Positions 1-12,223 are shown, numbered from the stretch's first letter. The stretch is DNA of 64,000 bases from Sophora flavescens (GCA_030762895.1 CM061068.1:42394783-42458782), one strand, 5' to 3'. A program made the numbers and translations. Notes: generated from the letters alone by a model not told the origin.

Positions 1-1408
1 AGAACCTGAATGCCTCTTTTAAAGTAAGGAAACCAGAATCTGAATTAGGTCAAATCAAATGATCAACAGCACCACTTGAGAGAGGAATGAGGGTTTTACT
101 GATATCAGCTATAAGAGAGGGATCTATATCATAGAGGTTTCTTGGAAGATTCCAAATGCCATTGCAGATAAAGTCACTAACTTTGGCATTAAGAACATTA
201 TGATATTCAGGACTGATACCCAGCATGTCCACAATAGGTTCAGTCAGCCAGCAATCCTTCCAAAAGTTGATGTTTCTCCCATCACCAATTGACCATTTAG
301 CTTCAGCTTGTACTTGAGGAATAAATTTTTTAATCCTAGGTCATAGAGAAGATTTAATAGCTGAGGCAATTCTATTATTCATAAAGAATCTAGCTCTCAA
401 AAAACTAGCACAGTAGCTGTCTGAGGTATTAACATCCCAAGAGATCTTTAGCATAACAGCTTCATTAATGGCTCTCACTGATCTCAAGCCAAGACCCCCT
501 TCCTTCACAGGCTTGCAGATTTTATGCCAAGCTGCTGATGTAATTTTCCTTGTGTGAATGAAGCCTGACCACACAAAATTTCTGATTGCTGAATCCATGG
601 ACTTCAATAGAGTAATTGGCCAATGATAAATGTGAAAGCTATAGATCAACATGCCATTAATGATTGAGTTAACCAACTGAACTATTCCCATAATGGACAA
701 GAGGGAACCTTTCCAAGCAACCATCGTTGTTTTAATTCTGTCCACAATAGGCTGCAGGTGGGTTGTTTTAGGCTTACCCCTGAATATTGGAACTCCCAAA
801 TAAATAAAAGGCAAGGTTCCAGCTGAGAAACCAAGAGTGTTTTTGATCTCCCTCACTCTCCTAGCACTCATTGATCCTGAGAAGAATTTACACTTATTAA
901 GACTCAAGTGTTGGCCAGACAAATCAGCATAATCTCCAAATACCTTCATCAAAGTATCAAAGTTTTTTCTTGTCCCTTTGAAAAACACCATTATGTCATC
1001 TGCATATAATGCATGTGTAGGAGTTTGGAAACCTCTAGGACTAACCATAGGGATCAATTGCTTAGTATCCACCAATTGAGAAATGGATATGCTCAAAAAG
1101 TCTTCTGCCAAACAGAACAGTAAAGGGGAAAGTGGATCCCCCTGCCTCACCCCTCTCTCACGAGCAATATAACCACATGACTTGCCATTCACCATGAAGG
1201 ATAATCTAGCTGAGTGAAGAATAGTGGATATCCAACTGCAGAATTTATGGCTGAAACCAAAAGCAATAAGAACATCCTGAAGAAATCCCCAATCAAGGGT
1301 ATCAAAAGCCTTTTTGATGTCAAATTTTAAATCCAATTGCCCCCAAAAGCTTTACATTCAAGTAGATTAATGGCCTCTGATGTGGTATAAATACAATCAG
1401 CAATGCTC
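1..1408 (-). pseudogene. LINE (non-LTR retrotransposon) reverse transcriptase fragment
   Basis: The minus-strand frame 1336-341 encodes a plant L1-type reverse transcriptase: FDIKKAFDTLDW near the start, then the GVRQGDPLSPLLF block and the catalytic YADD in HALYADDIMVFF. It would copy the element's own RNA at a nicked target. Upstream codons continue to 1408 (SIADCIYTTSEAINLLECKAFGGN), but a one-base frameshift near 1330 separates them from the main frame. Downstream, 232-50 gives VSDFICNGIWNLPRNL, typical of the stretch between RT and the zinc-knuckle domain, in a different frame. The endonuclease half is absent because CACTA-1 starts at 1409, and the 3' end lies outside the window. It is a dead copy. 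The family assignment is secure; which LINE family is unknown. Confidence 0.93.
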
Positions 1409-1439
1409 CACTAGTGGAAATAATGTAATATACGGGAAC

Positions 1440-3590
1440 GTTTTACGTCAGTTGACCATATGTTTGACGTTAAAAATGAGGCGGTGGCAGTTTTGTAAAT
1501 ATTAAATCATTATTTGTGTTAGTTGTGTAATGAACTGACGTTAAAAGTGATTTGTAAGAATTATTAACACTTTTAACGTCAGTTGTTTATACAACTGACG
1601 TTAAAAGTGTGATTTTTTACTTTAGTTAAATAAATAACTGACGTAAATAATTATATTCCTCTCTGAAACTCATTCCTATCTTTCTTTCGTTGTCATCTCC
1701 ATGTTGTCACTCTTAACGCAGATCACTCCATATAATGCAGTTTATTTCTAAACTTTTTTTTAAACAAGTTTATTTTTAATCTTAATTAATTAGCTTGAAT
1801 TAGTAAACAAATTCTTGTGTAAATTAAAATAAATAAAAACTTAACATAAAACAAGTTATATGTATAATCAAATCGTATCTCATCGAAGCGATTCATAAGT
1901 TACAATTACATGATTAAAAGATAAAAAATTTCTGCAACATAGCCCTAAAATATAAAAAAGTTTCTGCTTCAACGTCATTTTCTTCTCAGTGTCCTCAGAA
2001 ACTCCAATGGATGCATCTCCTCCCTCACTTGAATTCCTTGATGCTCCATCTGAATCCACAGTCACTTGCAGCCAAAGCAGAGTGAAGGGGACGAATGGGA
2101 TGAAATAAGGTGAGGGAATCACATTACATGATTCACCCAACCTTACCATCCTTGTTACGTGATTTACTCAACCTCAAAAGTTTTTTGACCATTAAGACAG
2201 AGACCTTTAAGTCTAGGTATAGGAAGAAATAACAAAAGTCTCAAATATGATAGAGCCATATTGTGAAGGAATAGAAAACGCACGAAATATAGCGGAAAGG
2301 AAGAGGCTGTATTATAGACTGATACATAAGAATGGTACTTTATATAGAGAAGAGAGACTAGATGATTTTCTTGAAAACCGATCTATAAACTTAGTGCTCA
2401 TTAAGAGGATTAAGTTACAAGGTGCATGGGTAAGTAGAACAGTAGTCAAAGGAATGAATGTTTTTGCAGAAACTTATACACTTTTAACGTCAGTTGTCTT
2501 CAACAAATGACGTTAAAATTGTTTTTAAAATAAAAAATATTTATTTTTAACGTCAGTTGTTTATACAACTGACGTTAAAAGTGTGATTTTTACTTCAGTT
2601 AAATAAATAGCTGACGTAAATAATCCTATATCCCTATCTGAGAAATGCCCCGTTGTCAGATCTTAACGCAGGTCACTCCATATAGTGCAGTTTATTTCTA
2701 AACTTTTTTTTTAAACAAGTTTATTTTTAATCTTAATTAATTAGCTTGAATTAGTAAACAAATTCTTGTGCAAATTAAAATAAATAAACACTTAACATAA
2801 AACAAGTTATATATGTATAATCAAATCGTATCTCATTGAAGCGATTCATAAGTTACAATTACATGATTAAAAGATAAAAAATTTCTGCAACATAGCCTTA
2901 AAATATAAAAAAGTTTCTTCTTCAACATCATTTTTTCTTCTTAGTCTTGTCGTCAAGATCAGAAACTCCAATGGATGCATCTCCTCCCTCACTTGAATTC
3001 CTTGATGCATCATCTCGAATCCACAGTCACTTGCCGCGAAAGCGGAGTGAAAGGGATGACTGGGATGAAATTAAGTGAGGGAATCACATTACGTGATTCA
3101 CCCAACCTTACCATCCATGTTACGTGATTTACTCAACCTCAGAAGTTTTTTGACCATTAAGACAGAGACCTTTAAGTCTAGGTATAGGAAGAAAGAACAA
3201 AATCTCAAATATGATAGAGCCATATTGTGAAGGAATAGAAAACGTACGAAATATAGAGGAAAAGAAGAGGGGGTGTAATACAGACTGATACAGAAGAATG
3301 GTTCTTTATATAGAGAAGAGAGACTACCTGATTTTCTTGAAAATTGATCTATAAACTTAATGCTCATTAAGAGGATTAAGTTACAATGTGCATGGGTAAG
3401 TAGCACAGTAGTCAAAGAAATGAATGTTTTTGTAGAAACTTATACACTTTTAACGTCAGTTGTCTTCAACAACTGACGTTAAAAGTGTTTTTAAATAATA
3501 AATATTTATTTTTAACGTCAGTTGTTTAATACAACTGACGTTAAACAATGACCTTTAACATCAGTTGTTACAAACAACTGACGTAAAATG
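1440..3590. repeat. CACTA-1 left subterminal repeats with ~970 bp tandem duplication
   Basis: About ten copies of TAACGTCAGTTG or its complement occur here, often paired as short hairpins (near 1574, 2486, 2548, 3451, 3512 and 3557). The hairpin at 1577 recurs at 2551 and 3516, so two ~970 bp units lie in tandem (1577-2550 and 2551-3515). Each unit carries the same unique-looking DNA between hairpins, including a minus-strand stretch encoding ASRNSSEGGDASIGVS. In the second unit this frame ends in a short lysine run and a stop, like the C-terminus of a protein. Whether it is a captured host fragment cannot be settled by eye. Confidence 0.85.
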
Positions 3591-3599
3591 TTGTTTTAT

Positions 3600-4246
3600 T
3601 TTTGGTTTTTGATTATAACGTTTACACCTGCGCGCCTTCTTCACTTCGCTCTGTACGTCTCTGTTCTTCTCTTTTCATCACGCTCACTCTCACTCTCAAC
3701 TCTCAACTCTCACTCTCACTCTCACTCTCACTCTGCCCTAATCACGAGCTCATCTCCACCGCAACCACCGCGAGGGCTTCTTCGCCACCACCGTGAGTTA
3801 CACTCTTAACCCTAACTCTGTCTTTCCCGCTCATTCTTTGCAATAACTTGACATCTCTCTTTCCCCTTCCCGCGCACTAACTCTCCTTGTCCCTCTGCTC
3901 TCAGTAACCACATCGAACGTTGGACACCACTCAAGCTCCCCTCCTCACCACCACGCGAGCACCTATCTGGTGAGTCTTTAGGGCACATTTTTTTATTTTT
4001 GGTTTTGAGTGTATGTTAAAACTGTAGTCTCTATAGTTGAAACTTGAAACTGTGAGTTTGAGTTGCTTGGAATGTCTCTATTTCTGGTCGTGGGTTTTGT
4101 GTTTTCTCTTGTTTTTCTTCTGCTATCATGACCTATTTCAAAATGGGAAGAAATTTAGAGTTGCTTGTAGCATGTGACATCAACAATATATTACTCATTG
4201 GAATTCTGTTTTGTTAATTTATCTTCATCTGCTTATTTCTTTTCAG
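3600..4246 (+). promoter_or_regulatory. Probable promoter and 5' leader with intron for CACTA-1 transposase
   Basis: A C/T-rich leader (CTCTCACTCTCACTCTCA around 3680-3735) is followed by a good splice donor (CTG/GTGAGT at 3970) and, 270 bases later, a pyrimidine tract with acceptor TTTTCAG ending at 4246, just before the transposase reading frame. Similar C/T-rich leaders precede the transposase position in CACTA-2 and CACTA-3. The splice sites are inferred; no transcript is available. Confidence 0.5.
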
Positions 4247-4335
4247 TCTTAAGAAACCTGATAATGGTGTAAATTTGAAATAGTTTTTAAATGCCTTGGA
4301 TAGATGTTTTGTATCTCTACAGAACCTATCTAGTT

Positions 4336-7300
4336 ATGGATCATAGTTGGATGATTTGTAAGCGCACTAGTGCTAAGTATTTGAAGGGGGTGGAAGGATT
4401 TATAGAATTTGCTCAAAGGAATGTTCCTAATAGTAATGGAATGTTCTGTTGTCCTTGTGTCAAGTGTTTGAATACGAGGAAATGTACGGTGAAGGATATA
4501 TGTACTCATTTGATTTGTGAAGGGATTTGTTTGAGTTATACAAGATGGATATGGCATGGTGATGTGTTGTTGAGTAGTACGGCAAGTGTCTCCCAAAGTG
4601 AGGACGTTGACGTAGATATGGAGGATGATCGAGTAGAGGACATGATCCGTGATATTGGACAAGAATCTTTTCATCGAGCTCATGTGTATGATAGGTTGTG
4701 CGATGATGCGGATAAGCCTTTATATCCAGGGTGTACTACTCATACACGGTTGTCGGCGGTGCTAAAATTGGTTTGTGTTAAGGCGAGAAATGGTTGGACC
4801 GATAAAAGCTTCACGGAATTGCTTGAAGTGTTGAAAGACTTGCTTTCGGAGGACAACACATTGCCTGACCGTAACTATGAGGCCAAGAAGGTATTGTGTC
4901 CGATGGGTATGGAGTATAAGAAGATACACGCATGCCCCAATGATTGCATATTGTACACCGATGTTCATGAAGACAATCACAATTGCCCCAAATGTGGGTT
5001 ATCACGATACAAAGTGAAGGGTGGTGATGATGATGATGATCTTGATGATGTGAGAAAAAAGGGTCCTCCTGCGAAGGTGTTGTGGTATCTTCCAATAATT
5101 CCAAGGTTCAAGCGATTGTTTGCCAATGCGAAAGATGCGAAGAATCTTAGATGGCATAATGATGAGAGGAAACGTGATGGAAAGGTTCGTCATCCTGCTG
5201 ATTCTATGCAATGGAAGAATATTGATACTATGTTTCTGGATTTCGCCGATGAGTCAAGAAACCTAAGGCTTGGACTTGCTACGGATGGAATGAATTCTTA
5301 TGGTAACATGAGTAGTATTCATAGTTCATGGCCTGTTCTGTTGATAATTTACAACCTGCCCCCTTGGTTGTGCATGAAGCGCAAATACATGATGTTGTCT
5401 ATGATGATTTCGGGCCCAAAGCAACCGGGAAATGACTTATATGTTTATCTAAGTCCCTTGATTGAAGACTTGAAAATGCTGTGGGTGGAAGGTGTTGATG
5501 TAGTTGATGGGTATTCTCATGAGACTTTCAAGCTTTGTGCCATGTTATTTTGCACCATCAACGACTTTCCAGCATACGGTAACTTGTCCGGGTACAGTGT
5601 CAAGGGGCATAAAGCATGCCCTATATGTGAAGAAGGCACATGCTACACTCAGTTGCATCATGGAAAGAAGACGGTTTACCTTGGGCATCGAAGATTTCTT
5701 AGACGTGATCACCCATATCGTAAGATGAAATTAAAAGCTTTTAATGGATGCCAAGAGACAGAAGAAGCTCCGGCGGCCTTAATTGGAGAGCAGGTTTATC
5801 AGAGGGTAAAGGGCATCGATGTTATATTCGGCAAGTCCAAAAAGAAAGGTAAAGCTGCTGAGAAAAATATATGGAAGAAGAGGTCGATATTCTTTGATCT
5901 TTCATACTGGCGCAAGCTTGATGTCAGACACTGCATTGATGTGATGCATGTGGAGAAAAATGTGTGTGATAGTGTGATCGGGATGCTTCTCAACATTCAG
6001 GGCAAGACAAAGGATGGTGTGAATGCTCGTCTCGACCACGTTGCTATGGGTATACAAGAGCAGTTAGCTCCAGTTGTTGAGGATGGTAAGCGGACTTATT
6101 TGCCGCCAGCATGTCATACTTTGTCAAAAAAAAAGAGACAAAGTTTCTACGGGTGTCTCCAGGGCATCAAAGTTCCACATGGTTACTCTTCAAATATGAA
6201 GAGGCTTGTCTCTAGTGACTTTAAATTAGTTGGCTTAAAGTCTCATGATTGTCATATCTTGATGCAACAACTTCTGCCTGTTGCTATTCGTGGTATTGCT
6301 CCAAACAATGTGAGACATGCCATTACTCGGTTGTGCTCATTATTCAATTCTATATGTAGCAAAGTCGTTGACCCCCGTATGTTGGATGACTTGGAAGTTG
6401 AGGCTGCTACAATCTTGTGCCAATTGGAGATGTTTTTTCCTCCTTCCTTTTTCGACATAATGGTTCACTTAATTATTCATTTGGTGAGGGAGATTAGATT
6501 ATGTGGGCGGTTTTTCTGAGATGGATGTACCCAGTTGAGCGCTACATGAAGATCTTGAAAGGGTACGTGAAGAATCCTCATCGTCCGGAAGCATCTATTG
6601 TTCAAAGGTATGTTACAGAAGAAGCTATTGAGTTTTGTTCAGACTACCTTCATAACACGGATCCTATAGGGGTTCCTAAGCCTCGGTATGATGAGATCAA
6701 ATGTCAAGGTAAGGGTACACATGGCTTAAGAATTAATAGCAAGGGTCGGGAGGAAGTGCTTCAAGCACATTTGTATGTATTAAACAACATTGATTCTGTT
6801 CAGCCTTTCTTTTTTGAACATAAAAGAAAAGTCAATCAAGAAAACCCTCAAACGAGCGAAAGGTGGTTGTTGAACAAGCATAACAAGACTTTCTTACCAC
6901 GGTTCAAGGAAGAAATGCTTAAGGATGGTAGTACTGCTTCTAATGACGTAAGATGGCTAGCACGTGGGCCTAGCTTCAACGTCATATGTTGGAGCGGATA
7001 CGACATCAATAACTTTTCCTTTTATACAAAGGAACAAGATAACAAGAGTACCATGCAAAATAGTGGGGTTATGATCGTGGCCAAAGCAATGCACTTCTCT
7101 AGTGCAAAGGACACAAAACCCGTTAAAGTACCGACACCTTACTTTGGATATATTGAAGATATTTGGGTGCTCGATTACACTAAGCTTACGGTGCCGGTTT
7201 TTAAATGTAAGTGGGTTGATAGCCACGGTGGTGTACAAACCGACGAATTGGGGTTCACATTGGTAGACCTCAACAAGTTAGGTCATATAAATGAGCTTTT

Positions 7301-7547
7301 CATAATGGCTTCCCAAGCGAAACAAGTGTTCTACATCACTGATCCTTCTAACAAAAGGTTGTCTGTGGTTCTCCAAGGAAAAAGCATGTATAATGGTAGT
7401 GATGAAAATCAAGATTCAAATCTTGATATTCCTGAGACTCCTTCTTTGTCAACAAACATGCCTACTATAATCGAGGAGACACAGGTGGACGATGTACATG
7501 CCACTCGTGATGATCATCACGAAGGGATATTGATACAGGTAGTTTAA
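4336..7547 (+). pseudogene. CACTA-1 TNP2-type transposase, one frameshift
   Basis: This is the enzyme that cuts and moves the element. The start MDHSWM at 4336 is preferred to the in-frame ATG at 4291, because the CACTA-3 homologue starts MDRKWM. Order of domains: transposase-associated zinc domain (residues ~1-75, with CCPCVKC), a second cysteine cluster (CPNDC...CPKC, ~199-230), Transposase_21 core (~270-570, containing LATDGMNSYG and PAYGNLSGYS), DUF4218 (FFPPSFFDIMVHL...RWMYPVERYMKILKGY) and C-terminal DUF4216 (MQNSGVMIVAKAMHFSS...). The frame is open except for one apparent single-base loss near 6507, where LCG is followed by RFF and a stop at 6519; the correct frame resumes at once and runs to 7547. 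It is therefore a very recently disabled copy, or the lesion is a sequencing error. Whether an intron could skip it was not established. Confidence 0.93.
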
Positions 7548-7642
7548 ACTTAGTATACATTTATTTTTATTTACACTTCTGTATTTATTTTTAGTTATAA
7601 CCTATGTTAATAAATATATATTGTTTCTGAATAGGCATACAT

Positions 7643-10611
7643 ATGGATCAGTCGGATAGCCCACATGCACGGGAGGACACTGTGGGGCCTACGCAGGACC
7701 CGATCGCGCCTACGCCTAATTCTAGTGTAACTTTACATGTTATATACTATCTTTAGTCCTTATTTTTAATGTAAGTTTATAATGTTACAACCCTCTATTT
7801 TATCTTTTTTTTTGTCCATACAGACATCACAGGCTCATAAGAAACGAGGGAGAGGAGCCACGACGTTGAAGAAACTAGAGAAGGGCAGGAAAAGCGGACA
7901 GAAGCTTAAGGTGTCCTTCGACAATAATCTAAATACCCAGGGACCCCGTGCTAAAGAATTTAATAAGTGGGTGTTTCTACAAGCGAAGCAGCACGTTAGC
8001 ATCAACTACAACCACTGGAATGACGTTCCACAGAATGTTAAGGATCAGATTTGGGAGGCTATCATGGTGTTTTACCTTTACATTCTTTTGATTTACATTA
8101 TTATATAATTATCCGAGTTATAATCCATCCAGTTGTTATGTATTTAATGTGTAGGTAGCTTGGACTGTGCCAAATGACGAGGATCATCGTAAGAAATGTA
8201 TGAAAATGGCATCAAAGCGTTGGAATGGGTTCAAGCATGATGTTACCAGGTACTATGTATCTGGGAAGAAGCGGCTTGATAAAATGTTCTCGGATTATCC
8301 CTGGATTGATCAGGATACTTGGGATATGTTTGCTAGGAATCGACAGGATGGAGAATTTCAGGTTGGTTGATTAAGTTAATTTTGTATGCTTCTTATAGAT
8401 CATTTAACTGTATTTAATTGTGTGTTTTTGTTTGAATAGGCTAAGGCAGATAAGGGTCGTCATAATCAGGCGAAGAACGTCCACCGCCACACCATGTCTC
8501 AGGGTGGTACCAGACTCGGATCGAGGAGATGATGGCGGATAGGCTGAGGGTGAAGCAGGAAGAGCACTCTACTAGGATTGAAAGAGGAGAGGCGCCTGAG
8601 GGCACACCATTAAGTCCTCCGTCGGACATCGACCGTGAGGATGTCTGGTTAGCCGGCCGCATGACAAAGACGGGATTTTTTAAAGTTGATGCCACTCGTG
8701 AAGTGGCAGATAAGATTGTAAGTAAATAATTAACTTCATTTCAATTGATATTTGTAGAGATATTTTTAACACTTTTCACTTGCACGTTTTTTTTCATTTT
8801 TTCATTGTAGATGGATCTTAAAGCACAATCCTCCAAGGGCTCATTTGTCCCTTCTGGACGGCGGGACGTCTTGATGACTGCTCTAGGCAAGAAAGACCAT
8901 CCTGGTCGGGTTATCGGTGTTCCTGGGAACGTGACCATCCAAGAATATTATGGCAAGTCTGCTTCACGAAAGCGGGTGGTCGATGAAGCATCAATTTTGG
9001 ATGACATTACTCAGTAGCTCATCTCCAACCCTGCTATTACAACACATCTGATGCAAAGCTTAATATCCAACCCAGAATTCAAGCAGGCGCTTGCCAGAGA
9101 TTTCTCTGCGCGGTTCATCCCAGGACACCGCAGGGCATGCCAACCCTTCACATGTGAGCACAAAAGAGAGTTATAGTAGGGCACATGTGGAGGACGATGA
9201 GTTGGCAGCTAGGGAGCGGGAGTTGGAAGTCCAACGCCATGAGCTTGAGTTGGAAATGTAAAGGCGTGAGCTTGAGTTGGACTTCAAACGACGTGAGCTC
9301 GAAATGTTAACAAAGGCATGTATTCATTATTAATGTCCAAATTAGTCAAATAATTACTTGTGTTTTTTTTTAATTATCAACAACTTATCTATTTTATTTT
9401 TCCTAAATTGAAGGCCAAGTCGACATTGGTGTCGCTGTCACTTGTATTTCGTTTGTTCTCACTTGGTGAGGATTATGTGTTTGAGATTTTTGAATGTCCA
9501 TTGGAGCACGATGGATGGGTGGCACGCCCAAATCAACAGAGGATATTTTCCTTCCGTGGTGAAGATCTCGGGTACACCTGCAGAGATAACGTCTAGATGG
9601 CCAGCACGATTTTGAGTCTCTGGTGCACGTAAGTTAATTTTAATTTTATAACTTATTTATTTTTTGTATTTTTCCATTTAATAATTTATTTTAATTTCAA
9701 TATATATATTATGTAATTAACATCCACACCTTTTCATATCTTAGGTATCTCCATCGTCTTCAGCTTGATATGGGCGTTGCATCAGTTTACGGCTTCTTAG
9801 ATCCGTCAATCCTTGTGCCCCAATTCTTTGCTGGCGATGCATTTAGTAAATACATAGGGAGCTTGTTGGGAGACAATCGGAAAGAATTATGTCTGGCTCC
9901 TTACTGTATGAAAAACCATTGGCAGTTTTTCGTACTTCACCCGTCTAGGCATACTGTCATATTCTTATGCTCTCTCCACCAAAACCCGCCACAGGAGGTG
10001 GTGGAAGCTGTAAATACATAAGTAACTAATCTTAAATTTAATTTAAGTTTTAATATCAGTTGTTTTTAGTTTATTACACACATGATATATGAATTTGTTA
10101 ATTGACATGATTATTTGTTTATGATAGCGCGCTGAAGGCGAGTAGCATAAGTTACGCCAACGGGAGAAGTAGGACTTCTAAGGCTAAAGCAAATCCTTAA
10201 TGGACCATCCTCAAGGTTTGGTAGTTTATTTATCAAATAATTAATATTATAATTACTAATTTATATGTATATTCAACTGACATTGAAATTAATTTTGTTT
10301 GTAGTCTCGATTTCAACATGACGGGTGGTCGTGCAGCTATTATGTGATGCTTCATATGATGAACATAGTCTCCGTATCTATTACGGATGGATGGAAGAAG
10401 GTAATATTTAAACAACTTGTTAAATTATATATTATAGTTTTGAAGATGACTTGCATTAATGTTATTGTTATTATTTGAACGTGTGTAGGCATTTAACGAC
10501 CAATCGCCTCTTCAAGAAGATGAGTTTAGAGACTTGAGGATGCGCTTAGCTGAATTCTTCTTCAAGTATGCGGCTGAAAAAGGAATTGACAAGATACCTC
10601 CGCAATACTAA
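7643..10611 (+). pseudogene. CACTA-1 second gene: Transposase_24-like region fused to Ulp1-like protease, decayed
   Basis: This is a multi-exon gene just downstream of the transposase. Exons inferred from splice sites: 7643-~7723 (MDQSDSPHARED), 7825-8066 (KWVFLQAKQHVSINYNHW, the Transposase_24 N-terminal pattern), 8155-8361, 8440-8717, 8811-~9315 (DHPGRVIGVPGNVTIQEYYG, then charged coiled-coil heptads RELEVQRHELELEM), ~9415-9630, 9745-10018, ~10127-10215, 10305-10400 and 10489-10611. The protein would be the accessory DNA-binding partner of the transposase. Damage: an apparent one-base loss near 8507, and stops at 9015 and near 9259. The last four exons look like a Ulp1/SENP cysteine protease, described separately. 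Exon edges are approximate. Confidence 0.75.
9745..10611 (+). pseudogene. Ulp1-like (SUMO protease C48) C-terminal domain of CACTA-1 gene 2
   Basis: The exons give MKNHWQFFVLHPSRHTVIFLCSLHQNPP, then WSCSYYVMLHMMNIVS, then LAEFFFKYAAEKGIDKIPPQY and a stop at 10611. In the Ulp1 family the catalytic triad is His (in HW), Asp (in the LDSL block) and Cys (in CGYYV). Here His and Cys are visible, but the Asp position reads FLCSL and the glycine after Cys is serine. A stop (NP/stop/W) also interrupts the exon near 10200. CACTA and Mutator elements are known to carry such domains, presumably acting on SUMO or on host or element proteins. The loss of Asp suggests no activity. Tail codons are well preserved. 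Confidence 0.7.
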
Positions 10612-10649
10612 GATGAATAGTTTTTTTGTTAGACTTTAGAAACTAATTA

Positions 10650-10715
10650 ATAACATGTATATATATATATATATACTTAGATTGGTAGTTTTGTTTTTAG
10701 ACATTAGAGACTAAA

Positions 10716-10753
<38 letters not shown>
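10650..10753. repeat. (TA)n microsatellites downstream of CACTA-1 gene 2
   Basis: Two runs of alternating TA, at about 10653-10673 and 10717-10751, are separated by a partly duplicated stretch (TTAGAnACTAA). They lie in the 3' untranslated part of the second gene. Confidence 0.9.
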
Positions 10754-10969
10754 TTGTAGATAGTTATGTTTTTCCTATACATGGGTTTTGGTTTTAAGTC
10801 CCCCCATTGTTCCTTTGTATATTTCTTTTCTTTTTGTTAATAATGAAATTTAAGGGTGGTGTTTGAAATTCTGTAATGTGTGTGATATTCTGTGTTACTT
10901 GGATATTTACTGAATGCAGGGATAGCTGAGGGGAGTGATATTTTAAAACTGAATTTTTTAAAAAATCTA

Positions 10970-11292
10970 TTAACGTCAGTTGTATCAAACAACTGACGTT
11001 AATAGTATTTTATAAAATATATAGTACACTATTAACGTCAGTTGCAATAAACAACTAACGTTAAAATTAAAACCTTTAACGTCAGTTCTTTACCACAACT
11101 GACGTTAGTTTTAACAAAATTAACGTCAGTTGCGTTAAAGAACTGACGTTAATAGTTTTATTTTTAACGTCAGTTGTTTAAACAACTGACGTTAAAATAT
11201 TAACTATTAACGTCAGCTATATTTACGTCAGACAATATTCTGACGTATAAAATCAATTTTAACTGACGTAAAAAACACTTATTGCACTAGTG
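10970..11292. repeat. CACTA-1 right subterminal repeat array and terminal inverted repeat
   Basis: Five hairpins made of TAACGTCAGTTG and its complement (near 10973, 11033, 11077, 11120 and 11165) plus diverged copies lead to the terminus ...TTGCACTAGTG at 11292. Spacer loops differ between hairpins, while the arms are kept nearly identical, which fits selection as transposase binding sites. Confidence 0.9.
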
Positions 11293-11974
11293 TTGGTATC
11301 ATCTTCTCCATTTCATCTTCTGGGTTCATTCGAAATGAACCCTAACCCCTAAATCTTTTTGCATTTTATGGATACAAAGAATAGAGTAAATTAACACTAA
11401 GAAACTGGAGAGTTGCCAATCGAATCAACAGAGCAACGAAGAGAACAAAGAAACATAATCAACTAATGCAGCGCACATGACAGAGAAGATAGATGATAGA
11501 AGAAGAAATCTGAGAAGTTGCACTTAATAGGAAGAGAGGAGCTATGTCGGCAAGAGGAGTCTCCGACAGTGAGAGAAGAAATTTGGCTCAGGGAGAGGAG
11601 AGAAAAGGCGGTAAGGGAAAGGAGGGGGTCAGTGTGCATGTATGGGAAAAGTTGGAGGTGTGTTGGAGAAGCCACTGCCGAGAATTTAACTTTGTGTTTG
11701 AATTTCGAAACCCATTTCTTATGTCTGGAATTTTTTTTTACAGGGAGAGCAAAACCCTTTTACGGGATTTGCAACATAAAATGGGCTGATTATTAGCATT
11801 TATTTACAAAAGTGCCACTAAAGCAAATTTCTAAGCTGTGTTTGAAAAACTTCCCATAAATGGTGTTTTGTTAGAAGTGTGTTTAAGAAGCTATCATCTA
11901 TAATATTGACAAGTGTCAAAATTTATCCTAAGTGTGGTTTAGCTTTGTATAATGTTTAGATAGGCAAATTCTAA
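11293..11974. other. Spacer right of CACTA-1; no clear gene
   Basis: No recognisable protein. Read on the minus strand, the first bases form a short open start (MNPEDEMEKMIP at 11338-11303) preceded by DNA resembling a plant 5' leader, so a broken host exon 1 is conceivable. Several short open frames at 11460-11800 overlap in both directions with no known motif. I treat them as chance. Confidence 0.35.
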
Positions 11975-12223
11975 GGGCTTGCTTGTTTTGTTTTCAGTTT
12001 CATGTTTACAGAAATAATTATAAAACTGTCACCTTGTTTTCATTTTGTTTCCTGTTTTCAGAAATTTGTACAAGAAATACTTGAAACAATTTTTTTTGTT
12101 TTCACTATTTCCTGTACAAATTTTTGAAAACAGGAAACATAATGGAAATAAGGTGGTAGTTTTGTAATTATTTTTTAAAACAATAAATGAAAAGAAAAAT
12201 ATGAAAACAAAACAAACAAACCC
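11975..12223. mobile_element. Tourist-like (PIF/Harbinger) MITE
   Basis: The left end GGGCTTGCTTGTTTTGTTTT and the right end ...AAAACAAACAAACCC are near-perfect inverted repeats, and most of the 249 bp folds on itself (TTTCCTGTTTTCAGAAATTT against AAATTTTTGAAAACAGGAAA). It is flanked by TAA on both sides (11972-11974, 12224-12226), the 3 bp target duplication of PIF/Harbinger elements. Non-coding. Confidence 0.82.

Larger units (their letters stand above)
1409..11292 (+). mobile_element. CACTA (En/Spm) transposon CACTA-1, nearly complete autonomous type
   Basis: The left end reads CACTAGTGGAAATAATG. The reverse complement of the right end reads CACTAGTGCAATAAGTG, giving the CACTA terminal inverted repeat. 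Both subterminal regions are filled with ACGTCAGTTG motifs in both orientations, as expected of transposase binding arrays in this superfamily. Between them lie a TNP2-type transposase and a second multi-exon gene, both on the plus strand. The 9.9 kb length is usual for an autonomous plant CACTA. The three bases on each side (CTC left, TTG right) do not match, and the left flank is LINE while the right is not, so one flank has probably been rearranged since insertion. Confidence 0.92.
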
